This document shows, in pieces, positions 34,691 to 44,721 of a DNA stretch of 64,000 bases. The DNA comes from Triatoma infestans (taxonomy: Eukaryota > Arthropoda > Insecta > Hemiptera > Reduviidae). Both the position numbers and the translations under genes were made by a program. The stretch covers positions 57,539 through 121,538 of the forward strand of contig JAAEAF010005122.1 of assembly GCA_011037195.1 (NCBI GenBank), written 5' to 3'. The notes under the pieces are model-generated. The model did no database searches. It saw only the letters and a list, made by a program, of their open reading frames with translations, and was not told the origin of the DNA. Each line of letters opens with the position of its first letter. The first letter of the stretch is position 1.

Positions 34691-35590
34691 ATCTACTATT
34701 TTACTTATTGTATTATACACTGAATGGATTTAATTTTGCTATTGTTATTTTATTTTATGATAGCCTGCTTCAATCAACCAGCCAGTTATTAATAATTTTT
34801 ATGATGATTTCATTAGTTTTGACTTGAGAAAAAAATTAATAAATTCTTCATTTTTTCCTCAGAAGCTGTGATTTCAAAAAAAAAAACAAATCTTGATGAT
34901 TATAAATTACCACTCTAAAACATTTCTTATTATATAATGTATGTAATTTATAAACCCTCATATTCCGAGAAAAATTAACTATTAAAGCAAATACCTCAAA
35001 TCGTAAATAATTGTACGCCAGATTAAATTAGCTGTAATTATTCAAATTAAATATTAATTCGAACAAAGGAAATTTGTAAAACTACAAAATGCTCTAACAA
35101 ATAGAATTATAAAGACAAATCTATCTAATTTTATAGTTGTTGTTACGATAACAGTTTCTTTATTAGTATATTAAACTAGAACAAACTTTATATGTATCTT
35201 AGAATGTGTTTAGATATAGTTCCATTTAATTAAAAGATAAAAGTTTTCAACATATATGTAAGTTTATGGATCAAAATACAAGAAATAAACGTGACTTCCT
35301 TAAAAGCATTGCCATGTAAACTAAACCTAAACTAAACTTCTCTTTTAGTTTGAATATAAAACTTACCTTTTAGTTTAACTTTTATAGAAGTTTATTTAGC
35401 AATTTGAATTTAATCGTTATAAATGGAAATGTTGTTGCCGAAATTCTTATAAAATTCCTCATTTTTTTTTCGTCTAAACATTTTAAAGTTAAATTACAAA
35501 AAATTGACCTTCAGTAACTTAGATTTTTAAAAAACATTTATTTTTTATAAATTATAACACTTTCCTAATTAAAAAAGCATAATATAATAG
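34691..35590. other. AT-rich noncoding stretch
   Basis: Only a possible family B scrap (ATGATAGCCTGCTTCAAT, about 34758) is seen. Confidence 0.45.
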
Positions 35591-35592
35591 AA

Positions 35593-35690
35593 GTGAAGGG
35601 ATTAGCTCAGTGGTTAGCGCACTGAGAAGACTCCCGGTGCAATTGATGATCACGGGCCTTAAATTAAAAAATAAAAAATAGTAATAATAA
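35593..35690 (+). repeat. tRNA-derived SINE, shortened copy
   Basis: GGGATTAGCTCAGTGGTTAG contains a good box A. The anticodon arm follows, box B is damaged (GGTGCAATTGATGATC), and an A-rich tail begins at about 35660. It is the same family as 49486-49725. Confidence 0.65.
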
Positions 35691-36625
35691 TTAATAAAAT
35701 AAGACGAAGCATTAATCTTTATTTACTTTATGAGTTATATTAACTATAAAACATTGGTCATCAATTATAACAAAAAAATATTCAACAAGAAGTTGAGGCG
35801 GAATAACGCACTTTCCTCACTTCGAAAATTCATTTTTTCGTCTGAAATGTTTTGATTTCCTCTAAATCTGAAAAAAAATATGACTGTAGAAATGATACGA
35901 ATGTATAAGCTCACGGAATGGATATATCATTTGTTTGATATCCATTATCTAATTTTGGACTTGTATAATGAGATATTGAAAGTATTTTAATACAGATTAT
36001 TAATAACAGTGATCTATTAAAGTGAAAGGTACGTTAATAATTAATTATATCCAGTAATATCACGATGATGAGATTTTGAAAACAAAGAAAATTGAGCTAT
36101 ATTCATTTTCAAACAGTAGATTATAAAGCAGCTGATAAAACTTCTTTATATTTTCACTTTCCAGGCATTAATAATTTTGTTTTAAGTCTTTCTAATTGTG
36201 AGAAACAACTTATATTCCTTTAAAATTCCACATTTTTTTGGTATCACGGATATTTCTTTAATTCTCCTTTTTTATATAAAATTCATTCAAGTCTGTATAA
36301 TATTCTATTTCTGGAATCTTGTTTTGCTGTCTTATTTTACATATGTTTTCTACTGCTGTGTGGTCTTTCTATTGGAGACCGTTACTAATCTGTAGCTGTT
36401 TGGTAACTGAAGCAAAAAGATGTTTGTTATAATAATATTATGGTTTCCATATGTCACTGAATTGGCGAAAGAGAATATCTACTTCATGTAATGAAGTACT
36501 TAACAAACATATTTGTAACGTTTTGAAATTAAATTATTGGCCCCCCCTCCAATCCTTTTTACCTTTTTTTTTTTTTTAATTTTTATACTGAAAAAAATAA
36601 CAGCCACCTCAAAAACATTTTTATT
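35691..36625. other. AT-rich noncoding stretch
   Basis: No gene recognised. ORF 36198-36395 is a hydrophobic, motif-free reading. Confidence 0.5.
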
Positions 36626-36629
36626 TTCT

Positions 36630-36860
36630 CTTACAGCTGTATGAGAAAGCTTGCGATCGTATTGTATTTTCGAAATTGTGATTTCACCGGAAATATACTT
36701 GGACGCTTGAATACGAAAAAGTTTTTTTTTTCTCTTTAAATTGGCTCAGTTTGTGTGTGTGTGTGTGTGTAAATATGGTCAGCATAACTCAAAAAAGGAA
36801 AAATCTCAGAAAGTTCAAACTTAATATTTAGATTCTAGGCCAACAGTAAGATTTTTTAAA
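36630..36860 (+). repeat. Family A, 5' fragment
   Basis: Start block TTTCTCTTACAGCTGTATGA, TTGCGATCGTATTGTATTTT, TTTCACCGGAAATATACTTG, a GT tract at 36752-36770, then ATAACTCAAAAAAGG and AAGTTCAAACTTAATATTT. Confidence 0.8.
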
Positions 36861-36904
36861 CAAAATTACTATTCTTTATTTGTAATTAAGGGTAATTGAT
36901 CAAC

Positions 36905-37203
36905 TTAGATTGTCCAGTAAGATGAGTTTCTCTCTGAAAATGGATTCAGATAAAACTGACTTCCTTCCTGAGAATGTTTGTCAATCTTGTAGTAGCAATT
37001 CCAGCAATGATGTACCATATTTCCTTTTTGAATGTCCAAGGTTTTCAGATTTAAGAAACAGATTTTTGTATGAATTTATAAGTTCTGGAAAAAGTGTGGA
37101 TGATTGTTTTCATGATCTGTTAAATATTAGCGATATCCATAGTTGTGAACCGTATATATTTTTGTTTTGCAAAAGTAGCTCTAATTTATTAAAAAATAAT
37201 TAA
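36905..37203 (+). pseudogene. LINE C-terminal zinc-knuckle-like fragment
   Basis: The frame reads SKMSFSLKMDSD, then ENVCQSCSSNSSNDVPYFLF, ECPRFSDLRNRFLYEFISSG and ends SSNLLKNN. C-x2-C...(H replaced by Y)-x4-C with 'FECPRF..LR' is the motif that closes ORF2 in RNase H-bearing and other non-LTR elements, compare HFLFSCPMFISQR in the 15.5-kb relic. Only this tail is present; RT and RNase H are absent, consistent with 5' truncation. It lies directly after a family A fragment and upstream of a different LINE tail, which is not the same copy because its RNase H domain lies downstream. Confidence 0.6.
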
Positions 37204-37930
37204 TTCTTTATATTATTATAGATTTACCTTTGGTAATTTGCTTAATGTTATCTTGTTCATGTACATTGTAATTAGAAGGCTGCATTCTGTGAAAATTTCA
37301 ACCTTTATTTACCTTTTTTTTTTTTTTTTTTTTTAACGTAGAGTTTCAAGTTTATTAAATGAACGTATTTAATTTTCTATAATAAAAATTTAAATTGGAT
37401 GTTTGTTGCTCTAATAAACAGGCCGAACAGCTTACCATATTAAAAAATCTAGAATGGATGGCAGATGCAGTTTATAGGTACTCATCTAAGATATGCACAA
37501 TTATGACTGATAGTCAGGTGACTCTCTCTTCTGTTGATGATCCTGGCAATCATAGATTCATTATAGAGATGATTCGCAGGCAGCTGAAAACGTTAGCAGA
37601 TTTAGGAGTTAAGGTGATATTTTCCAAGGTCAAGGCACATCATGGCTTGGCAGGAAATGAGGAGGCTGTTTTATTGGCTAAACAAGCGTCGATGGATAAA
37701 GACTTAAATATAAGTTACCATAGAATTCCCATATTCCTACCTGAAAACTAAAGCTTTGGAAGAATCTCTTAATGAATGGGATACATTTTGGCATCATTCA
37801 ACTAAAGGAAGGCATACTTATAGATTTTTCCCTTCAGTTAAACACAGGGTTAAGTACAGTTTTATCAACATCACCAATTCACTTACTGCATTTCTGTCAA
37901 ATCATGGTCCGTCTAACTGCTACCTCAATA

Positions 37931-38201
37931 GTTGTTGTGGTGGTTGGTTCCGCAGAGCTGGAAAGCATCAGAGACATTTTCCATGGTAGCCTGCTTCATT
38001 TTGTGGTCATCGACCGGGTTCCGGGCGTTCGCCCATCTTCAGGATGCGTTTTTCAGACAGGTGACAACACAGACTTGCACAGAGCAAATTATTACACACT
38101 CGCTGGAAGTCTTAACTATAGATGAAGCCTGAAGATGGGCGAACGCCGAAACCGGTCGATGACACAAAATGAAGCAGGCTACCGCGGGAAAAGTCTCTGA
38201 T
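37931..38201 (+). repeat. Family B element inserted in a LINE tail
   Basis: Full left arm from GTTGTTGTGGTGGTTGG, and right arm ending AAGTCTCTGAT. The target duplication is GCTACCTCAATA (37919-37930) against GCTACTCAATA (38202-38212). The plus-strand hammerhead-like core in the right arm (38129-38163) is intact at CTGAAGA, GAAA, ACCGGT and UC. The minus-strand core in the left arm (38008-38045) has GGAA for GAAA. Short ORFs across it are shadows. Confidence 0.9.
38129..38163 (+). ncRNA. Hammerhead-ribozyme-like core in family B right arm
   Basis: CTGAAGA, then T, then a GGC/GCC hairpin with a GAAC loop, GAAA, CCGGTC, GATGAC. All core positions that can be checked (C3, U4, G5, A6, G8, A9, GAAA, UH) agree with the hammerhead consensus. 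Stem I on the 5' side is disturbed in this copy (GAAGC for GCATC), so this copy may not cleave. Confidence 0.45.
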
Positions 38202-38458
38202 GCTACTCAATAGATTTCATTTAGAGCCAATCCATTTTGTCCCTGTTCACCGTATAAAATCCAAGATTTTCACCACATACTATACGATTGTCCACTACAT
38301 GAAGCAGAGAGATCCAAACTGATAGAATCTATTGTCTTGAAGGGATGCAGCTGGCCACTCCCAGAGTTTGAATTAATTAGGGAAGAGAACATTGACAGCT
38401 TCGAAATTTTTACCCATAAAGCAATCAATAAATTAAAAGTGTTAAATAAAATTAAATA

Positions 38459-38984
38459 AAGTGTTAAATATTTTAGTTCTCGCCTGTTAAACTTATGTAT
38501 TTTCTTTTGTCTGATTTTCTGCTTTCTGAAGCAGTTTCATTTCTGTGTTAATTATGTACATTAATTTCTCTATTTTTGTTTCTTTTATTTTGTTTATGTT
38601 TCATTCTTTTAATTTATCTTTGACTTGTTAATAGCTAAATAGCTAATTATATTACATGTAATATCGATTGATGAGACATGTAGATTTTAAAAATAAATAA
38701 AAAAAGAACGTATTCAAGTAACTTTACTAAAATAGTTTTTAGTATTATTGTTATTATTACTTTCAATTTATATTTGTATTCTTATTACTTTTCTAAAAAT
38801 ATCACTAGAATCTAAGATTTATTATTGCTTAGTTACTTTAGAGACATCCTAGGTGTGAAATCCACTCCCTTGCGACAAGTATATGGTATCACTTAATATG
38901 CAGAAATAAATATCGCTATTATTCTTTCTTTGTATAATATTAATACATTGAATGCGATCTTAAAATCTTGATTGTGGAAAGTAG
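38459..38984. other. AT-rich noncoding stretch
   Basis: Contains probable LINE 3' UTR and AT-rich DNA. No gene. Confidence 0.45.
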
Positions 38985-39260
38985 TCACCAGAAGTGCAAT
39001 TTCACTTGAACACTTCTTTTTTTTATAGTTTTACAAGAAGAGAAAAACGTGAAATTGTTGACCGATTTTGGTAGGAACTTAAGCGATTTATCAAGTTTGA
39101 ATCTTCTGCGATTTTTAGTTTTTGAGTTACGCTGACCATACACATACACACACCCAGACTAATTTTTTTAAACTACTTTTTTGAACTCAAAACATGAATT
39201 TTTAGGATCAAAAATTTGACGATCGCATGACTACCACTTACAGTCAAGAAAAAGTAAAAA
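38985..39260 (-). repeat. Family A, 5' part, reverse
   Basis: The reverse complement has TTTTTACTTTTTCTTGACTG, ATGCGATCGTCAAATTTTTG, TGTGTGTATGTGTATGGTC and CACTTCTGGTGACTAC. Confidence 0.7.
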
Positions 39261-39642
39261 CAAGCCATAAAATTAATTAAATAAAACCATAAATAGTCTA
39301 AAAATTAATTAAAAACATTCGTTCAATATTTTATTTATACAATTACAATATTAAAATTTACTATTATCAGTTTAATATTTTTGTTGATTATAGATATATA
39401 ATTAAGTCGGCATAAAACTTTTTCTTGTATTAAAAAAAACAAAAGTAAGTACTTTGTAAGGGCTCAAAATAGGACTTTTAGTGATTTAGTATTGAAGAGC
39501 ACTGCCCTCATTTTTCTTTCAACTGACTTACTATTTCATTCTTGTACTCCACTCCCATGTATTTTGGGTTAGTTACTAAAGTTAAGGATAGGTCGAGCTA
39601 ACAGAGGGGAGGATCAAACAATTTATAACTGAATAGAGTTTT

Positions 39643-39934
39643 AATGGAAGAGAGAAGTGTAATGGACCTGGAAGATGGTGGAGAACTTGATGATGAACTT
39701 TTGTGGAACCTTGTTTCTTGAAAATTTTTTGAAAAACATTATACTATACAAAGAAATTTATTTGATGTACGAAGAAAGCGCATTCTTTATAATGGTGTTG
39801 ATTTAGTTGGACTTAACAGTAAGTTATTATACTCTTGTGGACTTGATGAACAAAGTTGTAGGCGAGATTATGTTAAACTTTTTCAGTCTTTCTTATATTG
39901 TTTACGAAATGTAAAACAATTTAAAGATGAAGAG
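39643..39934 (+). pseudogene. Unrecognised coding-like reading frame with one stop
   Basis: From ATG 39643 the frame reads MEERSVMDLEDGGELDDELL, WNLVS, a TGA at about 39718, then KFFEKHYTIQRNLFDVRRKR, ILYNGVDLVGLNSKLLYSCG and DEQSCRRDYVKLFQSFLYCL up to a family A copy at 39945. With the single TGA ignored it is 97 codons. The amino-acid balance (charged, cysteine-containing) looks like protein, unlike the F/K/N/I-rich spurious ORFs around it. I recognise no family. It may be a remnant of a transposon ORF or a decayed host exon. Nothing suggests a link to the FGF exon 1.8 kb downstream. Confidence 0.35.
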
Positions 39935-39944
39935 TTTTTTTTTA

Positions 39945-40900
39945 CTTTTCACTTTCTCTTACTCATTCTAGTAAGAGGAAGTATTGCGATCGTGTCAAAT
40001 TTACGATATCGAGTTTCACCGAATACTTATATGTTTAGAGGTCTCCCGAGTCAGAAAAATGGTTTTTACAAATTGATCGGAATAAGGTTTTGATCAAAAT
40101 CGGTCAGCCGGAAGTCAACCACTTTACTGAATGGATTTTTTAATTTTTTGCGATTTTTTTCGAAAAAGACTTCGGATTCCTTTAGACTATATACACTACA
40201 TTATTAGATAAAAAAGACGGTTCTAATTCACTTTTCTGCACAACATGGCGGCCGTCCCCCTCACCCAACTCCTCCTCACCCACCACAGTTCCACCCATCC
40301 CCTCTCCTGTCGACGAAGAGGTATTAACAACCATACACCCATATAAGTCTATGATTTTATTTGAAACATTTTTCTGGGAAAATTCATTTAAGAGTGAAGG
40401 GTTATTTGGTGGAGGTAACGTTAGGCTTTCCCCTAAAATGACTTTTCAGTTTATTATAAAATTCTATCATTTATATAACATTGATATTAATTAAATTTTG
40501 TGCCAAAATTCCGTGTTTGAAGAAAATGGATTAACCGAAAGTGCACACATTCTTCCCTTTGATAATTTTTTGTTCAATTAAAATTTGCTAATGGCTATAT
40601 AAGCGGGTGGGATTATCAATGGCAGCGCACTGGACTTGGAACGCGACCGGGCCCGGGATTTGAGACCAGCAGTGCTCGAATTAATAAATTTAATTACATT
40701 TTTTCGCCCAAGGAGCCTCTTCAGCTTTAATGGAAGCTGTCCGATGATGAGCATTGCTGTATGTAACAAAAGGAACTATGTCCGAAGCCCAGCAAGCTTG
40801 ACAGAAGACTCCGACCCAATAACCATGTTGACCACCATAACAACAAAAAATTGCTGTAAGAGAAAATTGTGTGAATGTTTCACACTTGATTTCAGAATAT
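39945..40900 (+). repeat. Family A repeat carrying a nested SINE
   Basis: The start block ACTTTCTCTTACTCATTCTA, then AGTAAGAGGAAGTATTGCGA, GTCAGCCGGAAGTCAACC, TAACGTTAGGCTTTCCCCTA and GATTAACCGAAAGTGCACAC lead to a SINE (40600-40852). The end block TGTGTGAATGTTTCACACTT follows at about 40870. A GC-richer segment at 40240-40320 (CCACAGTTCCACCCATCC) is extra relative to other copies. Confidence 0.8.
40600..40852 (+). repeat. tRNA-derived SINE nested in family A
   Basis: Tolerable box A (GATTATCAATGGCAGCGCAC) and box B (GGGATTTGAGACC), then the shared body: CTTCAGCTTTAATGGAAGCT, GTCCGATGATGAGCATTGC. Diverged relative to the 49.5-kb copy. ORFs on both strands here are shadows. Confidence 0.55.
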
Positions 40901-41714
40901 GTATCTTGATGTATGATTGAGATTTGGATTACTAAAAACTCCCAGATACTTGTCAAAATAATGAATTTTGACAAGTGGAGTTTCGATTTAACTTACGGTA
41001 ATACAAACGTACTAAAGTTTTTCGTTTTTCGCCATTTAAAAACAAAAAATGGTTAACGATTATTATTGGATATGATAGTTTCTTTTCCAGATTGGATCCA
41101 GATTTCTTTTATTATTACTTGTGAAATATTTTTTAAATTGTTACCTTCCTATATATATTTTAACTCTTCTATTTTTTAAACACTTTTTTTTTATTACAAA
41201 AAAAGAAGAAGAAATATTTTTAATAAAATACAGAAGATATTTAGCAAAGAAGTTAAATCATTTCTGGAAAGTAATTTATTTCCTTTAAGAGGTTGCACCT
41301 GTTATCTGTTAGTTCGGCAAGTGATTTATACGGCATTTCTAGTAACGTATTTACAGCGATGAATATTAACTTGGGGAGAGTAGTGTTTATTCGGTTTTGT
41401 GACCTATTTTTTGCTTTTTTATAAATTGGGAATTTTTAATATAGATAATGTATGTTTCATAGCCCATATTTGTTGCATTATTTCTTTGCTACATGATCAG
41501 AATTATTAAATTCCTGAGATTGTTTTTCCTCTCAGTCAAATTTATTGGTTTAAATTTGTAAAACAAACTTAAAATGAATTTTTTATCTATTAAAATTACT
41601 TTTCTACTTAGTCATATTTAAAAATTTGTTATATTTATTTATGATTTAAAATTTATTTGATTTCATTTTGTGAATTACTGTTTAATAAATAAATAAAGGA
41701 ATTTGATGTTTCAG

Positions 41715-41818
41715 CTATGCTCCAAAGGAGTTCAGTAACTATGGGTCAAGTTAAAATCCAAGGAGTAACCACCTGTATGTACCTGTGCATGGATATATGC
41801 GGCATTCCTTACGCATCG
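41715..41818 (+). CDS. Fibroblast growth factor core exon (internal exon)
   Basis: The exon is 104 bp, with acceptor TTTGATGTTTCAG and donor GTAAGT. The only open frame (two leading bases, then 34 codons) reads MLQRSSVTMGQVKIQGV, then TTCMYLCMDICGIPYAS. It fits the FGF beta-trefoil pattern L-x-I-x-S-V-x-x-G-x-V-x-I-x-G-V-x-(T/S)-x-x-Y-L-C-M-(D/N)-x-x-G-x-x-Y-(A/G)-S without gaps. The middle coding exon of several vertebrate FGF genes is also 104 bp and ends at the same Y-G/A-S position, so both size and boundary agree. Secreted FGFs bind FGF receptor tyrosine kinases. In arthropods this would be a Branchless-, Pyramus- or Thisbe-type ligand, but orthology cannot be decided from one exon. The flanking exons were not found, so they probably lie across large introns outside the window. 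The exon is free of repeats, between two family A copies. Confidence 0.85.
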
Positions 41819-42149
41819 GTAAGTCTATACTATTAATTTACTTATACCCAGAAATATTTCCAATTTAATTTATCTTCTAAATTTCTTGCAGTCCTTTTGT
41901 TAATTATTATCGTTTCATTCAAAAAATATGTAGCATTTCTTAAACTTTCGTTAAATTATTACTAGATTATATTACTTTTATATCAGTTTAAATATGAACG
42001 AAATTTATCTATCATACAAAACTATAAATTCGAACATTTCTTGGAATGCAAGAGAAGAATTATAACATTATATTAAGACCGGATTTAGCAATCCACACAT
42101 GTTTACGCCACACACCTTTAACGCTATCTCTGACATTTCTATAAAAAAA
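41819..42149. other. Presumed FGF intron, noncoding
   Basis: AT-rich, directly after the donor site. No further exon found here. Confidence 0.55.
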
Positions 42150-42565
42150 AAAAAAAATATCTGGTGTGAAACACTCACACGACATTCTCTTACTGCGAAA
42201 TGGCAAATTTCCTTCACACCTACCGCTATTCTTATTACTGTTTTAAACCGTCGGCATTTCTATGAAGAAAATCACAAAAATACTGAAAAACCTATTCAGT
42301 AAAGTCGCACTTCCTGTCAACCGATTTTCTACAAACTGGGAATTTGGCAACTTAAATAATTCTAATTAATATTATTTAGGTGACAGAATTGTATAGTACA
42401 TTGTTGAACTGAAATAGCACAACGAAAACAACCAATTTCATTTTTGAAAAAAAAAAATTCTTAGACCTCCTCAAAATATGTAGTATTTCCGGTGAAAACT
42501 AACATGAGAAAACTTGACACGATCACAATATTTCTTCTTACAGAAATATAAGAGAAAGTAAAAAG
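42150..42565 (-). repeat. Family A, both ends present with a large internal deletion, reverse
   Basis: From TCTGGTGTGAAACACTCACA (reverse of the end block) through GTCGCACTTCCTGTCAACCG to TATTTCCGGTGAAAACTAAC and AATATAAGAGAAAGTAAAAA. ORF 42099-42302 is a shadow. Confidence 0.75.
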
Positions 42566-43357
42566 TCGCCCGCTTTGGTTCATAAGAGCTTTGAGCCCAT
42601 TTAACGTTCAGCTAATGGGCGGAAGCGGATGATAGCCTTTTATTTCTTCAATGTATGAAATTGAGGAATAGTGAATTTTATCAATGTATCCTTCACTTCC
42701 GCTTTACTTGTAAATGTTTGAAATCTATTTTTTTTTTTTTTTTAAGGTAGCAATCATACGCAAATACATATAAGAAAATTTATTTGAACGCTCAAATAGT
42801 GAATATCCCCACTCAAATGGAGAATATCCCCACTAAAAGGGTTCATATAATCATTTTTACAAGTGGCACTTTCTTGATACTATATTTTACCAAGTGTTTG
42901 GAAATAATGAAAAGTGACAGGTGGTAGTGTACAGTCATAAATCTTAAGTCTTTATTCGCTCAGGGTATTATGTCCACACATAGATCTAGAAACACATACA
43001 CGCGTACACACCAACATATACCATGTTTGTAAACTGATAGAAATCTTATGTTATGTGTTGGTTTCACTTCAGACAACAGACAAATTGGACTATTTACTGA
43101 CTTCTACCCCAGTTTATTTTTTTCTGTGTTACTAGGAATCTCACACCTAGTGTGTTATGGGAATTCTCCACAATTTTTTTTTGAGATGATCCAATTAGTC
43201 TTTAAAATAACACATACTGACTTCTCAATTAGGATATAAAGCTTTATAAACATTTTTCATGTTGATACTTTATTTTAATTGGTATTTTTTTTTTAAATAA
43301 CAATATGCAAGTAATATTAAATTGACGCGCGAATGAGAATAAAAAACATCTAATTGA
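42566..43357. other. Noncoding stretch
   Basis: A short tandem duplication, GTGAATATCCCCACTCAAAT with GAGAATATCCCCACTAAAAG, lies at about 42800-42840. ORF 43048-43239 has no known motif. Confidence 0.5.
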
Positions 43358-44583
43358 TACGAGCGTCATTCAATAAGTAACGAGACAAATCGCTGTAGCT
43401 CAGAAACGATTTATTTAATCAGTACAAAACTTTGGCTACTTTTCAGCTTAGTCCCCAGCAACATTTATTCACTTATCCCATCGTTTGTGTATACCTCTGG
43501 CATAAAATTCTTTGGGTTGATCTCGAAGCCACTATTGCATCTGATTTTTAACTTCTTCATTGGATTGAAAATGTTTCCCACGTAGAACTTCTTTAAGGAT
43601 CCAAACAAATGGAAGTCCGATGGGGCGAGGTCGGGGCTGTAGGGGGAATGTGGAAGGATCGCCCATTCCACTTTTTGAAGTGTTTCTTGAGTTAACTGTG
43701 CCGTGTGTGGGCGCGAGTTGTCATGAAGCAAAATCACGCTCCCAGTCAAGAGTCCACGCCGTTTCGTTCGAATGGCAACCCTTACTTTGTTTGTGAGCAT
43801 ATCACTGGCTGTTGATGGTTTATTAATCTTCGAGATAGTCACAATAAATAGGCCCCTGCGAATTCCAGAATACTGTAAGCATGACTTACCTACACACGGC
43901 TGGGTCTTGAATTTCTTTCGAGTGGGAGAACCCGTATGCTTCCACTCAAGGCTTCGACGCTTAGACTCCGGCTCAAAATAGTGAATCCATTTTTCATCAC
44001 ATGTTACAATTCTACTGAAAAATTCTTTTTCTGTTAAACATCGCTCTTTCAATTGTTGACTGATTTGAAACCTGTTTCTTTGTAGGCATTCGTAAGCTTC
44101 TTGGAAACCGTCTCGCATAAGTTTTCTTGTACTGCAGCTTATTCTGAATAACGTTATGGATAAATTAACGCGAGATTCGAGGGAGGAAGTTGCAACTTCA
44201 ACCGGTCGACCACTTCGTTGCTCGTCACAGACTTTCATACGGCCACTTTTAAACTGTTCTACCCATTTGTAAACGTTTGAACGGTTTAAACAATTATTAC
44301 CGTACACTTTCAACATTCTTTCGTGGATTTCACTACCTTTGATACCCTCTGCAACTAAAAATCTAATAACTGAACGTTGTTCTTCTAAAGTGCAATGCTC
44401 GAGCAGTCTCGCCATTGTCAACTGAATACATATGAGGTTATGATTACCAAATACTCTCGAACAGCTGATGAGAAATTAAGTACAAGGATGCCAACTTGAC
44501 GCACTAAAACTATTGTATTGTTTAAAAAAAAACGTTTCTGAGCTACAGCGATTTGTCTCGTTACTTATTGAATGACCCTCGTA
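43358..44583 (-). mobile_element. mariner element, complete ends
   Basis: The 1222-bp element (43360-44581) is bounded by TA on both sides (43358-43359 and 44582-44583). Its inverted terminal repeats start CGAG(C/G)GTCATTCAATAAG and continue AACGAGACAAATCGCTG over about 50 bp with two mismatches. This is the standard mariner structure with TA target duplication. It is slightly shorter than the usual 1.3 kb, consistent with an internal deletion in the gene. Confidence 0.93.
43465..44415 (-). pseudogene. mariner DD34D transposase, long but defective ORF
   Basis: From the ATG at 44415 (MARLLEHCTLEEQRSVIRF) the ORF is about 316 codons against roughly 345 for the family. Residues 1-80 hold the two helix-turn-helix DNA-binding parts joined by an SGRPVE linker. 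Catalytic aspartates are visible in VTCDEKWIHYF, ILLHDNSRPH and YSPDLAPSDFHLF, with 34 residues between the last two. The middle (LSITLFRISCSTRKLMRDG) does not fit the family and marks a deletion or frame shift after residue 90. The last 25 residues (INPKNFMPEVYTNDGISE) are out of frame compared with the copy at 4711-4902, where the end reads RWDKSINVAGDY. A functional enzyme is therefore unlikely. Confidence 0.88.
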
Positions 44584-44721
44584 TTTGTAGGTTTTTTTAG
44601 AAGTGTGTTAGTGGTTGTAATAGCAACATTTAGTATCCATTTTTACAAACTTTACTGGATCACTTACAGAATATTATGTTATAAATACATTACACTTGAC
44701 ATTATGTCATTTTGGAAATAA
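44584..44721. other. Short spacer between mariner and family C
   Basis: No gene. Confidence 0.5.

Larger units (their letters stand above)
37395..38458 (+). pseudogene. LINE RNase H domain and C-terminus, split by a family B insertion
   Basis: 37395-37751 encodes NKQAEQLTILKNLEWMADAV, TIMTDSQVTLSSVDDPGNHR and LGVKVIFSKVKAHHGLAGNE. These are the E, D and H-bearing motifs of RNase H1-type domains at the end of I- and R1-group non-LTR retrotransposons. The final D is replaced (NEEAVLL for NE.AD.LA), so it would be catalytically damaged. After a frame shift the reading goes on with ESLNEWDTFWHHSTKGRHTY, then to the insertion at 37931. It resumes at about 38213 with YKIQDFHHILYDCPLHEAER, ending LNKIK and a stop near 38458. 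Removing the insertion brings the two coding pieces together, so the LINE was present first. Confidence 0.85.
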
